Assembly (NCBI GenBank): GCA_017454015.1
Contig: JAFTDW010000004.1
Coordinates: 1-64,000, forward strand
Source: Bacteroidales bacterium
GTDB taxonomy: Bacteria > Bacteroidota > Bacteroidia > Bacteroidales > P3
Length of the DNA: 64,000 nt
Direction: 5' to 3'
The translations under genes were made by a program, and so were the position numbers. Shown piece after piece: positions 8,104 to 15,785 of the stretch; position 1 is the first letter of the stretch, and every line of letters begins with the position of its first letter. Below the pieces are notes generated by a model. That model did no database searches. It was not told the DNA's origin and saw only the letters and a program-made list of their open reading frames with translations.

Positions 8104-8242
8104 GCATTTTGTTGTCTATATGTAATGGCAATTGGTAAAAAGATATTAAACTACTCCATTTGCTTCTTTTTTTATATGCTGATATTTAGGCTGATGGGGA
8201 TGTAATTGTTTTTTTGTTACGAGAGCTTTTTATTTTATTTCG

Positions 8243-8250
8243 TATCTTTG
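8243..8250 (+). promoter_or_regulatory. Bacteroidota-type -7 box (TATCTTTG) for AraC gene
   Basis: TATCTTTGC lies only 10 bp before the ATG at 8260, so a transcript from here would have almost no leader, or translation would begin at the next methionine at 8305. Confidence 0.5.
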
Positions 8251-8259
8251 CATTTTGTT

Positions 8260-9360
8260 ATGCATGACATTCCGACAGCCCAGTATGTATTGTGCGGAGC
8301 CTATATGATGCTTCTTGCCGTCAGTGCTTCGGTCCTGTTTTTCCGTTCGCGTGCGGCAGTTCCGGCGGAAAAGGGAAGGGGGGCAAAAGCGGGCCGCTCA
8401 AGGCTGCACCTGCTCGTGGCAGGTTTGGTGCTTCTTGAGCTGTGCTATGTCTTGTTAGCTGTCATCTACGACTTCAGGTCTCCGGCAGGCTTGCCGTTGC
8501 ATTTTTTCGACATGCTGTCGATAACACTATTGTCGCCAGTGTTTTACCTAATCACCCACACGCTTCGTTACAAAACGCTTCCATCGTTCTACAAGGTAGT
8601 GTTGCATTACCTTCCTTTTGTGGCGATGTTTGCGGTGTTCCTTCTTGATCCAGATGGTCGGGTGTTTTATTTATTGGCGCTATATGTCGCTGTCTATTAC
8701 TCTGTTCTGCTCTCATACCATGCCCTCTGGTTCTTGCGGTACCGCGATGTGTGGTCCAATTATGACGATGCATACAGGAGGCAGCATCTGTGGCAGCTCT
8801 GGCTCATTGTTGTCCCGATACAGATACACATGTTAATATATGTGTACTATGCTGTTATGCCGTCTTCAGAGAGCCGCATGATTTACTTTGCCTCTGCCAT
8901 AGTGTTGCTTGTTGTGGCAACTCTGAGCACATATCACGACAGGCGAGCCCCGTCGAGCGAGGCGGAGTGCATAGAGCAGCTTGACCCGGCATCTCATGAT
9001 GTCTCGTCGACAGCCCTGCCAGAGGCTGTCAAGATGCAGATAGCAAAGCGGTTGAAGCAGGCAGAACAGCAGAATATGCATCTCCAGCATGAGGTAAACC
9101 TCGATGCTTACGCGCAATATGTAGGCACCAACCGCTCGTATCTCTCACGCTATCTTAACCAAGAGCTTAACACTACTTTCTACGATTACCTTAACAACAA
9201 ACGCCTCGACCACGCCATCGACCTTATGAAAACATCGAGGGCGCGGATAAGCGACGTGGCTTTTGCATCGGGATATGCCGACACCTCAACGTTCCGTCGC
9301 AACTTCAAAAAGTACAAAGGGTTGCCGCCTCGCCGCTATTTGTCGGCCAATCCACAATAA
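8260..9360 (+). CDS. Membrane-anchored AraC-family transcriptional regulator
   Basis: The product (366 residues from this start) has about six hydrophobic segments in residues 8-230 and a C-terminal AraC/XylS DNA-binding domain at about 270-360, with NLDAYAQYVGTNRSYLSRYLN as first helix-turn-helix and ISDVAFASGYADTSTFRRNFKKYKG as the conserved second one. Membrane-spanning AraC proteins of this kind are frequent in Bacteroidota and are thought to sense an envelope or membrane signal, but the signal here is unknown. The frame is open from 8206 (TTG); ATG 8260 is preferred because a TATCTTTG box ends at 8250. MM at 8305 is an alternative start. Neighbours give no clear target. Confidence 0.8.
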   Translation: MHDIPTAQYVLCGAYMMLLAVSASVLFFRSRAAVPAEKGRGAKAGRSRLHLLVAGLVLLELCYVLLAVIYDFRSPAGLPLHFFDMLSITLLSPVFYLITHTLRYKTLPSFYKVVLHYLPFVAMFAVFLLDPDGRVFYLLALYVAVYYSVLLSYHALWFLRYRDVWSNYDDAYRRQHLWQLWLIVVPIQIHMLIYVYYAVMPSSESRMIYFASAIVLLVVATLSTYHDRRAPSSEAECIEQLDPASHDVSSTALPEAVKMQIAKRLKQAEQQNMHLQHEVNLDAYAQYVGTNRSYLSRYLNQELNTTFYDYLNNKRLDHAIDLMKTSRARISDVAFASGYADTSTFRRNFKKYKGLPPRRYLSANPQ

Positions 9361-9411
9361 AAACAGCCTTTCGTTGTTATACCTTATTGCGAAACTAAAA
9401 CAAACAAGTAT

Positions 9412-11148
9412 ATGACCATTGACAACACAGCAAAAAAGAATATGCAGGCGTGGCTCGACGGCGCCTACGACGAGCAGACCAAGCAGGCCATACGCGAGCT
9501 TGCCGAGCACAACCCCGAAGAGCTCAACGAGAGCTTCTACCGCCATCTGGAGTTTGGCACCGGCGGACTGCGTGGCATCATGGGTGTGGGCACCAACCGC
9601 ATGAACAAGTACACAGTGGGTATGGCTACACAAGGTCTTGCCAACTACGTAAAACGCTGTTTCCAAGGCGTGAGCGAGCTGAAAGCCGCTGTGTCGTTCG
9701 ACAGTCGCAACAACAGCCGCGACTTTGCCGCTATCACTGCCAACGTGCTGGCAGCAAACGGTTTCACGGTGTATCTTTTCAACGACATGCGTCCCACCCC
9801 GGAACTCTCCTTTGCCATACGCCACCTGCATTGCAACACCGGTGTGATGATTACAGCCTCACACAACCCCAAGGAGTACAACGGCTACAAGGCCTATTGG
9901 GACGACGGCTGCCAACTCACCGCTCCCCACGATGTCAACGTGATCGACGAGGTGCTTAAAATCAAACAGATAACCGATGTGCAGTGGAGTGGCGGCACGG
10001 GCAAGATAGTGAGTATCGGCGAAGATGTCGACGAGGCTTTTATCAAGCATGTGGAAGCCAATGTGTTGCACCCAGAGTGCATCAAGGCCCACCACGATGT
10101 CAAGATAGTCTATACCCCGCTCCACGGAACTGGTATCACTATGATACCAAAGACTTTGCAGCGTCTTGGATTTACCAATGTCAACATCGTGGAGCCGCAG
10201 GCGGTGCCCGACGGCAATTTTCCCACCACCCCGTCGCCCAACCCCGAGGAACATGCGGCAATGAGCATGGCCGTGGAACTTGCCCGGAAGATCGATGCCG
10301 ACATAGTCTTTGCCAGCGACCCCGACGCCGACCGTGTGGGTGTGGCGGTGAAGAAACCCGACGGCAGCTGGATGCTCCTCAACGGCAACCAGACACTCAG
10401 CGTGTTGCTTTACTACCTCCTCAAGTCGCATAGCGACAAAGGTACGCTCAAAGGCAACGATTATATTATCAAGACCATTGTCACCAGCGAGTTGCCTGCC
10501 GCCATCGCCAAGCGCTACGGCGCCAAGGTCTACGACGTTCTTACAGGCTTCAAGTGGATAGGCTCCAAGATACGTAGCCTCGAGGGCAAGGAACATTTCA
10601 TTGGCGGCGGCGAGGAGAGCTACGGCTATATGATTGGCGACTTTGTGCGCGACAAGGATGCCATAGGCTCGTGCTGCATGATTGCCGAGATTGCCGCATG
10701 GGCGGCTTCGCAGGGCAAGACTTTCTTCGATGTGCTCACCGACATCTACAAGGAATTCGGCTTCTACAAAGAGGGGCTGCTCAGTGTGGTCCGCAAGGGC
10801 AGGAGCGGCGCCGAGGAGATACAGCAGATGATGGCCGACTACCGCAAGAATCCGCCTGCCGAGATATGTGGCAGCGCGGTGGTGCGCATACGCGACATCA
10901 AGTCGCTGGAAGACAAGGATATGGTCACGGGTGCCACCACGCCTATCGACCTGCCGGAGAGCAACGTGCTGCAGTTCTTCACTGCCGACGGCTGCAAGGT
11001 CACGGTGCGCCCCAGCGGCACCGAGCCCAAGATAAAGTTCTATTTCAGCGTTAAAGGCGAGCTCTCATGTGCCCAGAAGTTCGACGAGGTGGAGTCGTCG
11101 CTCAACGCAAAGATAGAGGCTCTGAAAAAGTCGCTCAACCTGCTCTGA
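9412..11148 (+). CDS. Phosphoglucomutase/phosphomannomutase family
   Basis: A 578-residue alpha-D-phosphohexomutase that interconverts hexose 1- and 6-phosphates. All landmark motifs are present: the phosphoserine loop MITASHNP near residue 145, the Mg-binding DPDADRVG near 303, the sugar-specificity loop GGGEESYGY near 400 and the phosphate-binding RPSGTEPK near 533. The length fits the large two-activity PGM/PMM group found in Bacteroidota rather than the short PMM/GlmM type. It may feed sugar nucleotide synthesis such as the rhamnose genes at the far end of the window, but it is not in an operon with them. Cytoplasmic. Confidence 0.92.
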   Translation: MTIDNTAKKNMQAWLDGAYDEQTKQAIRELAEHNPEELNESFYRHLEFGTGGLRGIMGVGTNRMNKYTVGMATQGLANYVKRCFQGVSELKAAVSFDSRNNSRDFAAITANVLAANGFTVYLFNDMRPTPELSFAIRHLHCNTGVMITASHNPKEYNGYKAYWDDGCQLTAPHDVNVIDEVLKIKQITDVQWSGGTGKIVSIGEDVDEAFIKHVEANVLHPECIKAHHDVKIVYTPLHGTGITMIPKTLQRLGFTNVNIVEPQAVPDGNFPTTPSPNPEEHAAMSMAVELARKIDADIVFASDPDADRVGVAVKKPDGSWMLLNGNQTLSVLLYYLLKSHSDKGTLKGNDYIIKTIVTSELPAAIAKRYGAKVYDVLTGFKWIGSKIRSLEGKEHFIGGGEESYGYMIGDFVRDKDAIGSCCMIAEIAAWAASQGKTFFDVLTDIYKEFGFYKEGLLSVVRKGRSGAEEIQQMMADYRKNPPAEICGSAVVRIRDIKSLEDKDMVTGATTPIDLPESNVLQFFTADGCKVTVRPSGTEPKIKFYFSVKGELSCAQKFDEVESSLNAKIEALKKSLNLL

Positions 11149-11194
11149 ACCATATAATACAAATAGAACCTACCTCAAATAAAAAATCAAAATT

Positions 11195-11437
11195 ATGGGT
11201 ATTATCATCACAATCCTCATCGGTGCGCTGGCAGGATTTCTGGCTGGCAAAATCATGAAAGGTGCTGGCTTCGGCTTTTGGGTCAACCTGTTGGTCGGTA
11301 TAGTCGGCGGTTTCATCGGCGGCAATGTGCTGTCGTGGTTAGGCATCCACTGGGCCGGCATCGTCGGCCAGATAGTCACCGCCGTAATCGGCGCAGTGAT
11401 ACTGCTCTGGGTTGTTTCTTTGATCAAGAAGAAATAA
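11195..11437 (+). CDS. GlsB/YeaQ/YmgE-family small membrane protein
   Basis: The 80-residue protein is almost entirely hydrophobic and glycine-rich, with three predicted spans (residues 2-20, 28-48, 55-76) and the family pattern GxLAGFLAGKIMKGAGFGFWVNLLVGIVGGFIGG. This family (transglycosylase-associated/YeaQ) is linked to stress response, without a known activity. It starts 46 bp after the PGM gene and is followed by a strong hairpin, so it may end the transcript. Confidence 0.85.
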   Translation: MGIIITILIGALAGFLAGKIMKGAGFGFWVNLLVGIVGGFIGGNVLSWLGIHWAGIVGQIVTAVIGAVILLWVVSLIKKK

Positions 11438-11470
11438 GAGAGAACCACAGACGCTCCAACTTCAGACAAA

Positions 11471-11508
11471 CCTTCCCCTCATTCAGAAACTTCTGGATGT
11501 GGGGAAGG
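11471..11508 (+). terminator. Hairpin terminator after GlsB-like gene
   Basis: CCTTCCCC at 11471-11478 pairs with GGGGAAGG at 11501-11508, and the inner ATTCAGAA/TTCTGGAT segments extend the stem. CTTGTTTGTACTCTTTC follows. It is a good rho-independent terminator with only a moderate T-run. Confidence 0.7.
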
Positions 11509-11595
11509 CTTGTTTGTACTCTTTCATTTTCAATGTCTTTACGGTGAAGATATCGTGGCGTGATATATCTTATTGTGTAATTTGGCTGTTTTTTT

Positions 11596-11982
11596 ATGAT
11601 TAATTAATGGCAATTAATGTTTAAAAACACACGTCAGCGTATATTTCTGGAAATTAGTGTTGCTCTCCTTTGAAAAAACATTAATCTCCGTACAAGACTA
11701 TTTGTGTTATTTGTGCTATTCGTGTTCAAAAGATTTTGTGGTCGCCTTAATAGAAGTCAATTAAGTAGCTGATATTTAATGATTAATTAATGGCAATTAA
11801 TGTTTAAAAACACACGTCAGCGTATATTTCGGGAAATTAGTGTTACTCTCCTATGAAAAAACATTAATTCCCGTTAATTGTCCATATAATGTGGCATTAA
11901 TTAAGTAGCTGATATTTAATGATTAATTAATGACAATTAATGTTTAAAAACATACGCCTGCGTATATTTCGGGAATTTTATG
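11596..11982 (+). repeat. Three direct repeats, about 60-95 bp each
   Basis: Copies begin at 11596, 11779 and 11919 with ATGATTAATTAATG, followed by CAATTAATGTTTAAAAACA and CGTATATTTC. Copies 2 and 3 are in an exact 140-bp register that includes TTAAGTAGCTGATATTTAATG upstream. Copies 1 and 2 continue into CTCTCCT..TGAAAAAACATTAAT, while copy 3 diverges and runs into a TAATTTTG promoter box. Between copies 1 and 2 is an AT-rich segment with ATTTGTGTTATTTGTGCTATTC-like text. No ORF is present in this 560-bp stretch. Confidence 0.85.
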
Positions 11983-11990
11983 TAATTTTG
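11983..11990 (+). promoter_or_regulatory. -7 box (TAATTTTG) for the candidate structured RNA
   Basis: TAATTTTGC fits TAnnTTTG and stands at the end of the third direct repeat, immediately before the structured region. No strong TTTG element is visible 19-21 bp upstream. Predicted start near 11997. Confidence 0.55.
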
Positions 11991-11996
11991 CACCGT

Positions 11997-12314
11997 CGTT
12001 TCAACCAAAGCCGAAGCGGGGGTTTTTCCGACGCCAGTCGGAAAAACGTTCTGTTAAGAACGTGCTTGCCGAGGCAGCGGGCGGGGCGGCAAGACATATA
12101 AGAAAGACGTTGTAACAGCGTTTATCTGCGGCATAGAGAACTTCGCAAATTCATTAGGCTTAGCAGTAACGCAATGTCAACGTCCATGGTTTGGTATACA
12201 TAATTCTGTATATCATAACGCGTGGGCTTCGGCATTGCTTATTCTAAGCCAAAGGCAATGCGAAGGCCTTCTATGCGGGATAAGCAAAGTGGCAGATTCC
12301 CGCGCTTCTTTTTT
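11997..12314 (+). ncRNA. Candidate structured RNA, about 320 nt, or long attenuated leader
   Basis: This stretch has no ORF but is dense in perfect hairpins. They are: 12022-12032 with 12037-12047 (11 bp, GCCA loop); 12046-12052 with 12057-12063 (ACGTTCT/AGAACGT), sharing two bases with the first; 12065-12071 with 12087-12093 (CTTGCCG/CGGCAAG); 12193-12200 with 12207-12214 (one G-U pair); 12232-12238 with 12255-12261 (GCATTGC/GCAATGC), extended by CTTC/GAAG with a bulge; and 12275-12280 with 12298-12303 followed by six Ts. A TAATTTTG box precedes it and a terminator ends it. It lacks the ends of tmRNA and the conserved core of RNase P RNA. It may be free-standing or a leader that attenuates the lipoprotein genes downstream. 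Confidence 0.6.
12275..12314 (+). terminator. Rho-independent terminator ending the structured RNA
   Basis: GCGGGA (12275-12280) pairs with TCCCGC (12298-12303), then GCTTC and a run of six Ts (12309-12314). The loop is long (17 nt). Because genes on the same strand follow within 90 bp, it could also act as an attenuator. Confidence 0.6.
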
Positions 12315-12402
12315 ATATGTCTCATGGTAAAAATAAGACAACGGCGTTTTCGGGAATCAACGTCAGCAAAAGTTGCACCCGACACGAATCAGGGGTAATA
12401 TT

Positions 12403-13095
12403 ATGAGACATTTTTCTCTGCTTTTAATGTTTTCTATTTCCTTCTTTGCAGTAGGATGTGGAGCTTTACAAAAAATCGTGAAAATTACCGTAGACCAAGA
12501 TGATGCAAAAATCTATGTGGATAATAACTATGTGGCTACAGGTACATACGCAGCACACATAAAATGTGGAGAAGGACATATACGCGTAAAGATTGAGAAA
12601 GAAGGATATGTGACACGGAGATTCAAAATAAGAGAAGACGATACAAGAAATGCTATAGATGTTACTTTAGATCCTGACGAATCATGGAACCAGTCTATAG
12701 CCACCGAAATGGCAAACAAATTTTTCACTGTACCAGTTTCCAAAGCCTACATTGAGCATGCAGGAAGCGAATCAGAAGCAGCAAAACTTGTATGGAAAAC
12801 ATTGCATCAGATACTTATGAATTACATTGAAGAAATAGAAGAGTCGAACCAAATGGGTGGTTATATTCAGTCTGCTTGGGTAGTCAAAGAATTTCCAGGT
12901 GCAGAGGTTAAAGTACGTACACGTGTCATTATCAAAGAAACTAATGCCGGAGGTGATTTGACGTATCGAATAAAATTATGTTCAGAGATTGCACCATACA
13001 ATGGCACAAATGACCAATATGTTGAGTGGTCTAGAATATTGAAAACATATGAACCAATGATATCTGAATTTCAAGCCCGTATAGGTAAAATGTAA
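12403..13095 (+). CDS. PEGA-like domain lipoprotein, function unknown
   Basis: The 230-residue protein has a lipoprotein signal (FSISFFAVGC, cysteine near residue 19) and an N-terminal PEGA-like beta domain, visible as KITVDQDDAKIYVDNNYVATGTY and RVKIEKEGYVTRRFKIRED. The C-terminal half is not recognised. ATG 12403 gives a proper signal peptide; the longer frame starts at TTG 12373. The gene and the one after it are clearly AT-richer than the rest of the window, which suggests transfer. It starts 88 bp after the terminator-like hairpin of the structured RNA. Likely sits in the outer membrane or periplasm. Confidence 0.6.
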   Translation: MRHFSLLLMFSISFFAVGCGALQKIVKITVDQDDAKIYVDNNYVATGTYAAHIKCGEGHIRVKIEKEGYVTRRFKIREDDTRNAIDVTLDPDESWNQSIATEMANKFFTVPVSKAYIEHAGSESEAAKLVWKTLHQILMNYIEEIEESNQMGGYIQSAWVVKEFPGAEVKVRTRVIIKETNAGGDLTYRIKLCSEIAPYNGTNDQYVEWSRILKTYEPMISEFQARIGKM

Positions 13096-13112
13096 ATATG
13101 GAGAGTTTGATA

Positions 13113-13724
13113 ATGAAAAAACTATTAGTAGTAACAGCGCTTTTACTTTATTCAGCAGAGTGGAACCTAAATGCTCAAAGAGTTATTTGGCAGGATGATT
13201 TCGAGACAAGCAAGGGCTGGTCAGAATTTGAAGATGAGGATGGTAAGGCAGTCGTCAGGGATGGAATGCTTATAATTAAAAGTAATGAGGGATGGAGCTA
13301 CATAAGCCGGTGTAAAACTAATCTTGACGGAAATAAGAACTTTACAATCAGTGTGGAAGTTAATGCGAAAGATGGCATAGAGAAAGATCGTTACGTTGGA
13401 ATAATATTCGACTTTAATGATAGGAAGAACTATAAGGTCTTTTATATAGAAAAAGACATGGTCCGGTTTGCTGAATGTCGAGATGGTGTAATCGTGCGCG
13501 ATGAGAAAGATGTGTTGAAAAAACAGAAAAAGGATAAAAAAAATCGCGATAAGAGCATATCGTTGACCTTTGAGGTTCAGAAAAAAGGGCAAAGTGCTAT
13601 GTTTATTGTGAACGAAGAAGAGGCTCTTGAGATGGACGGTATAGAAGTCAAGTCTAACCGAATTGGATTTTTGGTGTCAGGGAATCAGGAAGTGTCTTTT
13701 GACAATGTGAAGATAGTGCAATAA
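13113..13724 (+). CDS. Exported protein with laminin-G/concanavalin-like fold, unknown function
   Basis: The 203-residue product (from ATG 13113) has a signal peptide, KKLLVVTALLLYSAEWNLNA, then a beta-rich domain beginning WQDDFETSKGWSEFEDEDG and ending FLVSGNQEVSFDNVKIVQ, the pattern of secreted concanavalin-A-like (DUF1080-type) domains. No catalytic residues can be assigned. ATG 13098 is an alternative start that adds MESLI before the signal peptide. It follows the PEGA-like lipoprotein by a few bases and shares its low GC, so the two form one operon and were probably acquired together. Confidence 0.6.
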   Translation: MKKLLVVTALLLYSAEWNLNAQRVIWQDDFETSKGWSEFEDEDGKAVVRDGMLIIKSNEGWSYISRCKTNLDGNKNFTISVEVNAKDGIEKDRYVGIIFDFNDRKNYKVFYIEKDMVRFAECRDGVIVRDEKDVLKKQKKDKKNRDKSISLTFEVQKKGQSAMFIVNEEEALEMDGIEVKSNRIGFLVSGNQEVSFDNVKIVQ

Positions 13725-13887
13725 TACCACAAGTAATATCAATGCGAGTTACTATGTATTGTCTCGCGAAATTTTGGTGTTTCTTGTTTGTGATTTTGCT
13801 ATAGTCCACTGCTTTACAAGGTGTTTTACGACACAGCATGTGTAAACCATAATATTCACGACATAAGTATATACCATATAGCAAGGA

Positions 13888-14098
13888 ATAGAAGATGCCA
13901 GCGTGATAGACGCGAAGGTGTACAGCTGCGACGGGCGTATAGTGGTGGAGGGTGCCGACGGCAACAGCGTGACGCTCTACGACATCGCAGGCCGCATCCT
14001 CGCCACGCGCCGCGACGAGCAGGGACGTGCCGGCCTCCGGCGCATATATCATAAAGATAGGACACCTCGCCCCCCGCAAGGTGGTGGTGATAAAGTAG
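13888..14098 (+). pseudogene. Remnant of a T9SS C-terminal sorting domain (frameshifted)
   Basis: The frame reads VYSCDGRIVVEGADGNSV then TLYDIAGRILATR, a typical T9SS type A C-terminal domain, then shifts frame and continues as DVPASGAYIIKIG and ends KVVVIK followed by TAG at 14096. Comparison with the copy at 15469-15642 shows 14 nt missing (the APLRF codons), which causes the frameshift. No N-terminal protein body is present, so this is a broken fragment. Confidence 0.75.
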
Positions 14099-14115
14099 CA
14101 AAGAGACAAGACCTG

Positions 14116-15357
14116 CTATTGGTCTATGCTGTTGGCATCTGTCAGAAACTGATAGATGCCAATAGTTGTTATGCCGTCTTCGTCGTGGCTCGGGGCATGA
14201 TAGCCCGCAGTAAGGATTATCTTGCGGAAAGAATCATTAACGTGTAGCAGCGACCGTTTCTCTTGTGCTGTCTTGTCATCGGAAAGCATCTGGTATGCTG
14301 ACTGAATATAATACTTCCGGCTTCCCTTGTTTGCCACAAAATCAATCTCCAGCGTCTGTCGAGGAGCCCCTTGCGGTCGTATCGTCACATTCCCAACATC
14401 AATAGAGAAACCTCTTGACCGTAATTCGTTGTATATTATATTCTCCATTATGCTGCCTCTGTCTGATTGCCTAAATGAAAGCAAGGCATTCCGAAGCCCC
14501 ACATCTTGAAAATAATACTTGGATTGGGCACCGATATACTGCTTTCCCCGAATGTCATAGCGCAGACAGCGTTCTATCAAAAACGCCTCCTCAAGGTATT
14601 TGAGATATTTGGTTATTGTATTGTCTGACAATGTGATTTTCTTCTTGCTCTTGAAGGTGTTGGCAAGGCTGGTGGCATTGGTAAGAGACCCTATGGATGA
14701 GGCGAGTACACGTGTCAGCTCACGCAATTCTGACGTGTTTTCGACATTGTACCGTTCAATTATGTCACGCAAATATACTGTGACCGTTAGTTGTTTAAGA
14801 TATTCTTCCCTGTCAGCGACGCCTATTGAGACAAGTGCAGGAAGCCCGCCATAGTGTAGATAATAGTCCCATGCTTCATCTATTGAGCCCTCCGTTGCAG
14901 ACACATATTCAGCAAAAGACAATGGCCACAGGTGGATTTCAAAGCTTCGACCTCTGAACTCCGTAGCAATATCTGTTGACAAAAACCGTGAGTTGCTGCC
15001 AGTTACATAGACATCCACATTGGGGATGTGCAACAAACTATTGAGCAACTCTGTAAAGTCCTCCACCAGTTGCACTTCATCAATAATCACATAGTGTATA
15101 TTCTTGGATGTTGAGCAGAACGTTTCCACCGTATCGAGCAGTATCTCTGGATTCCTTAATTTACGACTTTTCAGATTGTCCATATTGACAAAAAAAATGT
15201 CTTGGCTTTGCACCCCATCCTGTTTTAATTTTTCTATGAAAAGGGTGTTTAACAGGAATGATTTCCCACAGCGACGGATGCCTGTAACTACTTTTATCAG
15301 TCCGTTACCCCTTGCATTCATCAGTTTATCAATATATTGCTGGCGTTCTATTATCAT
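14116..15357 (-). CDS. AAA-family ATPase with DUF4143 domain
   Basis: The 413-residue protein belongs to the widespread ATP-binding/DUF4143 family, whose role is unclear. Walker A is GIRRCGKSFLL near residue 28, Walker B is HYVIIDEVQLVEDF, and VTGSNSRFL is a sensor-type motif; the C-terminal half, with LSDNTITKYLKYLEEAFLIERCLRYD and DVGLRNALL, is DUF4143. ATG 15357 fits family starts; ATG 15387 is an alternative with a very short leader from the promoter at 15400-15434. The annotated frame can extend far upstream through non-coding sequence and this was rejected. The gene lies between two sorting-domain remnants, and such genes are often multicopy in Bacteroidales, so it may have been inserted. 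Confidence 0.82.
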   Translation of the reverse strand: MIIERQQYIDKLMNARGNGLIKVVTGIRRCGKSFLLNTLFIEKLKQDGVQSQDIFFVNMDNLKSRKLRNPEILLDTVETFCSTSKNIHYVIIDEVQLVEDFTELLNSLLHIPNVDVYVTGSNSRFLSTDIATEFRGRSFEIHLWPLSFAEYVSATEGSIDEAWDYYLHYGGLPALVSIGVADREEYLKQLTVTVYLRDIIERYNVENTSELRELTRVLASSIGSLTNATSLANTFKSKKKITLSDNTITKYLKYLEEAFLIERCLRYDIRGKQYIGAQSKYYFQDVGLRNALLSFRQSDRGSIMENIIYNELRSRGFSIDVGNVTIRPQGAPRQTLEIDFVANKGSRKYYIQSAYQMLSDDKTAQEKRSLLHVNDSFRKIILTAGYHAPSHDEDGITTIGIYQFLTDANSIDQ

Positions 15358-15399
15358 TTCATTTCGATTTTTTGGCAAATAATCCATTTTTTCGAAATG

Positions 15400-15434
15400 C
15401 AAAGTTACAATTTTTTTTGTAATTATAACAAAAA
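15400..15434 (-). promoter_or_regulatory. Consensus Bacteroidota promoter for AAA ATPase
   Basis: On the minus strand TTTTTG (15434-15429), then 21 bp, then TAACTTTG (15407-15400). This is a close match to the TTTG/TAnnTTTG consensus at the right spacing. Start predicted near 15394, giving about 37 bases of leader to ATG 15357. Confidence 0.75.
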
Positions 15435-15468
15435 TAATTAGTTTGGCACTAATATTTATATTAGAAAA

Positions 15469-15642
15469 ATGCATTGGGAAGGTGCCGACGACAACGCGGT
15501 GACGCTCTACGACATCACAGGCCGCCTGCTCGCCACGCGCAGCGGCGAGCAGGCTCCGCTGCGCTTCGACGTGTCGGCCTCCGGCGCATACATCATAAAA
15601 ATAGGTCACCTCGCCCCCCGCAAGGTGGTGGTGATAAAATAA
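15469..15642 (+). pseudogene. Second T9SS sorting-domain remnant (57 codons)
   Basis: An open frame from ATG 15469 encodes EGADDNAVTLYDITGRLLA, then APLRFDVSASGAYIIKIG and ends KVVVIK. It is nearly identical to the fragment at 13888-14098 but without the 14-nt deletion. There is no signal peptide or protein body, so it cannot act as a secreted protein. It is followed at once by a copy of the dispersed repeat. Confidence 0.72.
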
Positions 15643-15644
15643 TA

Positions 15645-15701
15645 TGAATGCTAAATGTTATTCGCTGTAATGTTTTTAATTTCATAGATGCTGCTCATGT
15701 C
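15645..15701 (-). repeat. Dispersed intergenic repeat, copy f
   Basis: GAATGCTAAATGTTATTCGC, then TGTTTTTAATTTCATAGATG and GCTCATGTCATT, in the same orientation as copies c-e. It begins 2 bp after the stop of the sorting-domain remnant. The rest of 15702-15785 shows nothing recognisable. Confidence 0.75.
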
Positions 15702-15785
15702 ATTATTTGTGCTGGTAGGGTGCAAACTATGATTACTGGGCAAAGTGGAAGGATACGCAGGCAGGGGTGGGCGGTGTGGCCGCCG

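Noticed and set aside
11596-11990. Direct repeats as a CRISPR array
   Set aside because: Only three copies, 60-95 bp long, irregularly spaced, no cas genes.
11997-12314. Structured region as tmRNA or RNase P RNA
   Set aside because: Lacks the tmRNA GGGGCTG/CCA ends and the RNase P GAGGAAAGTCC core.
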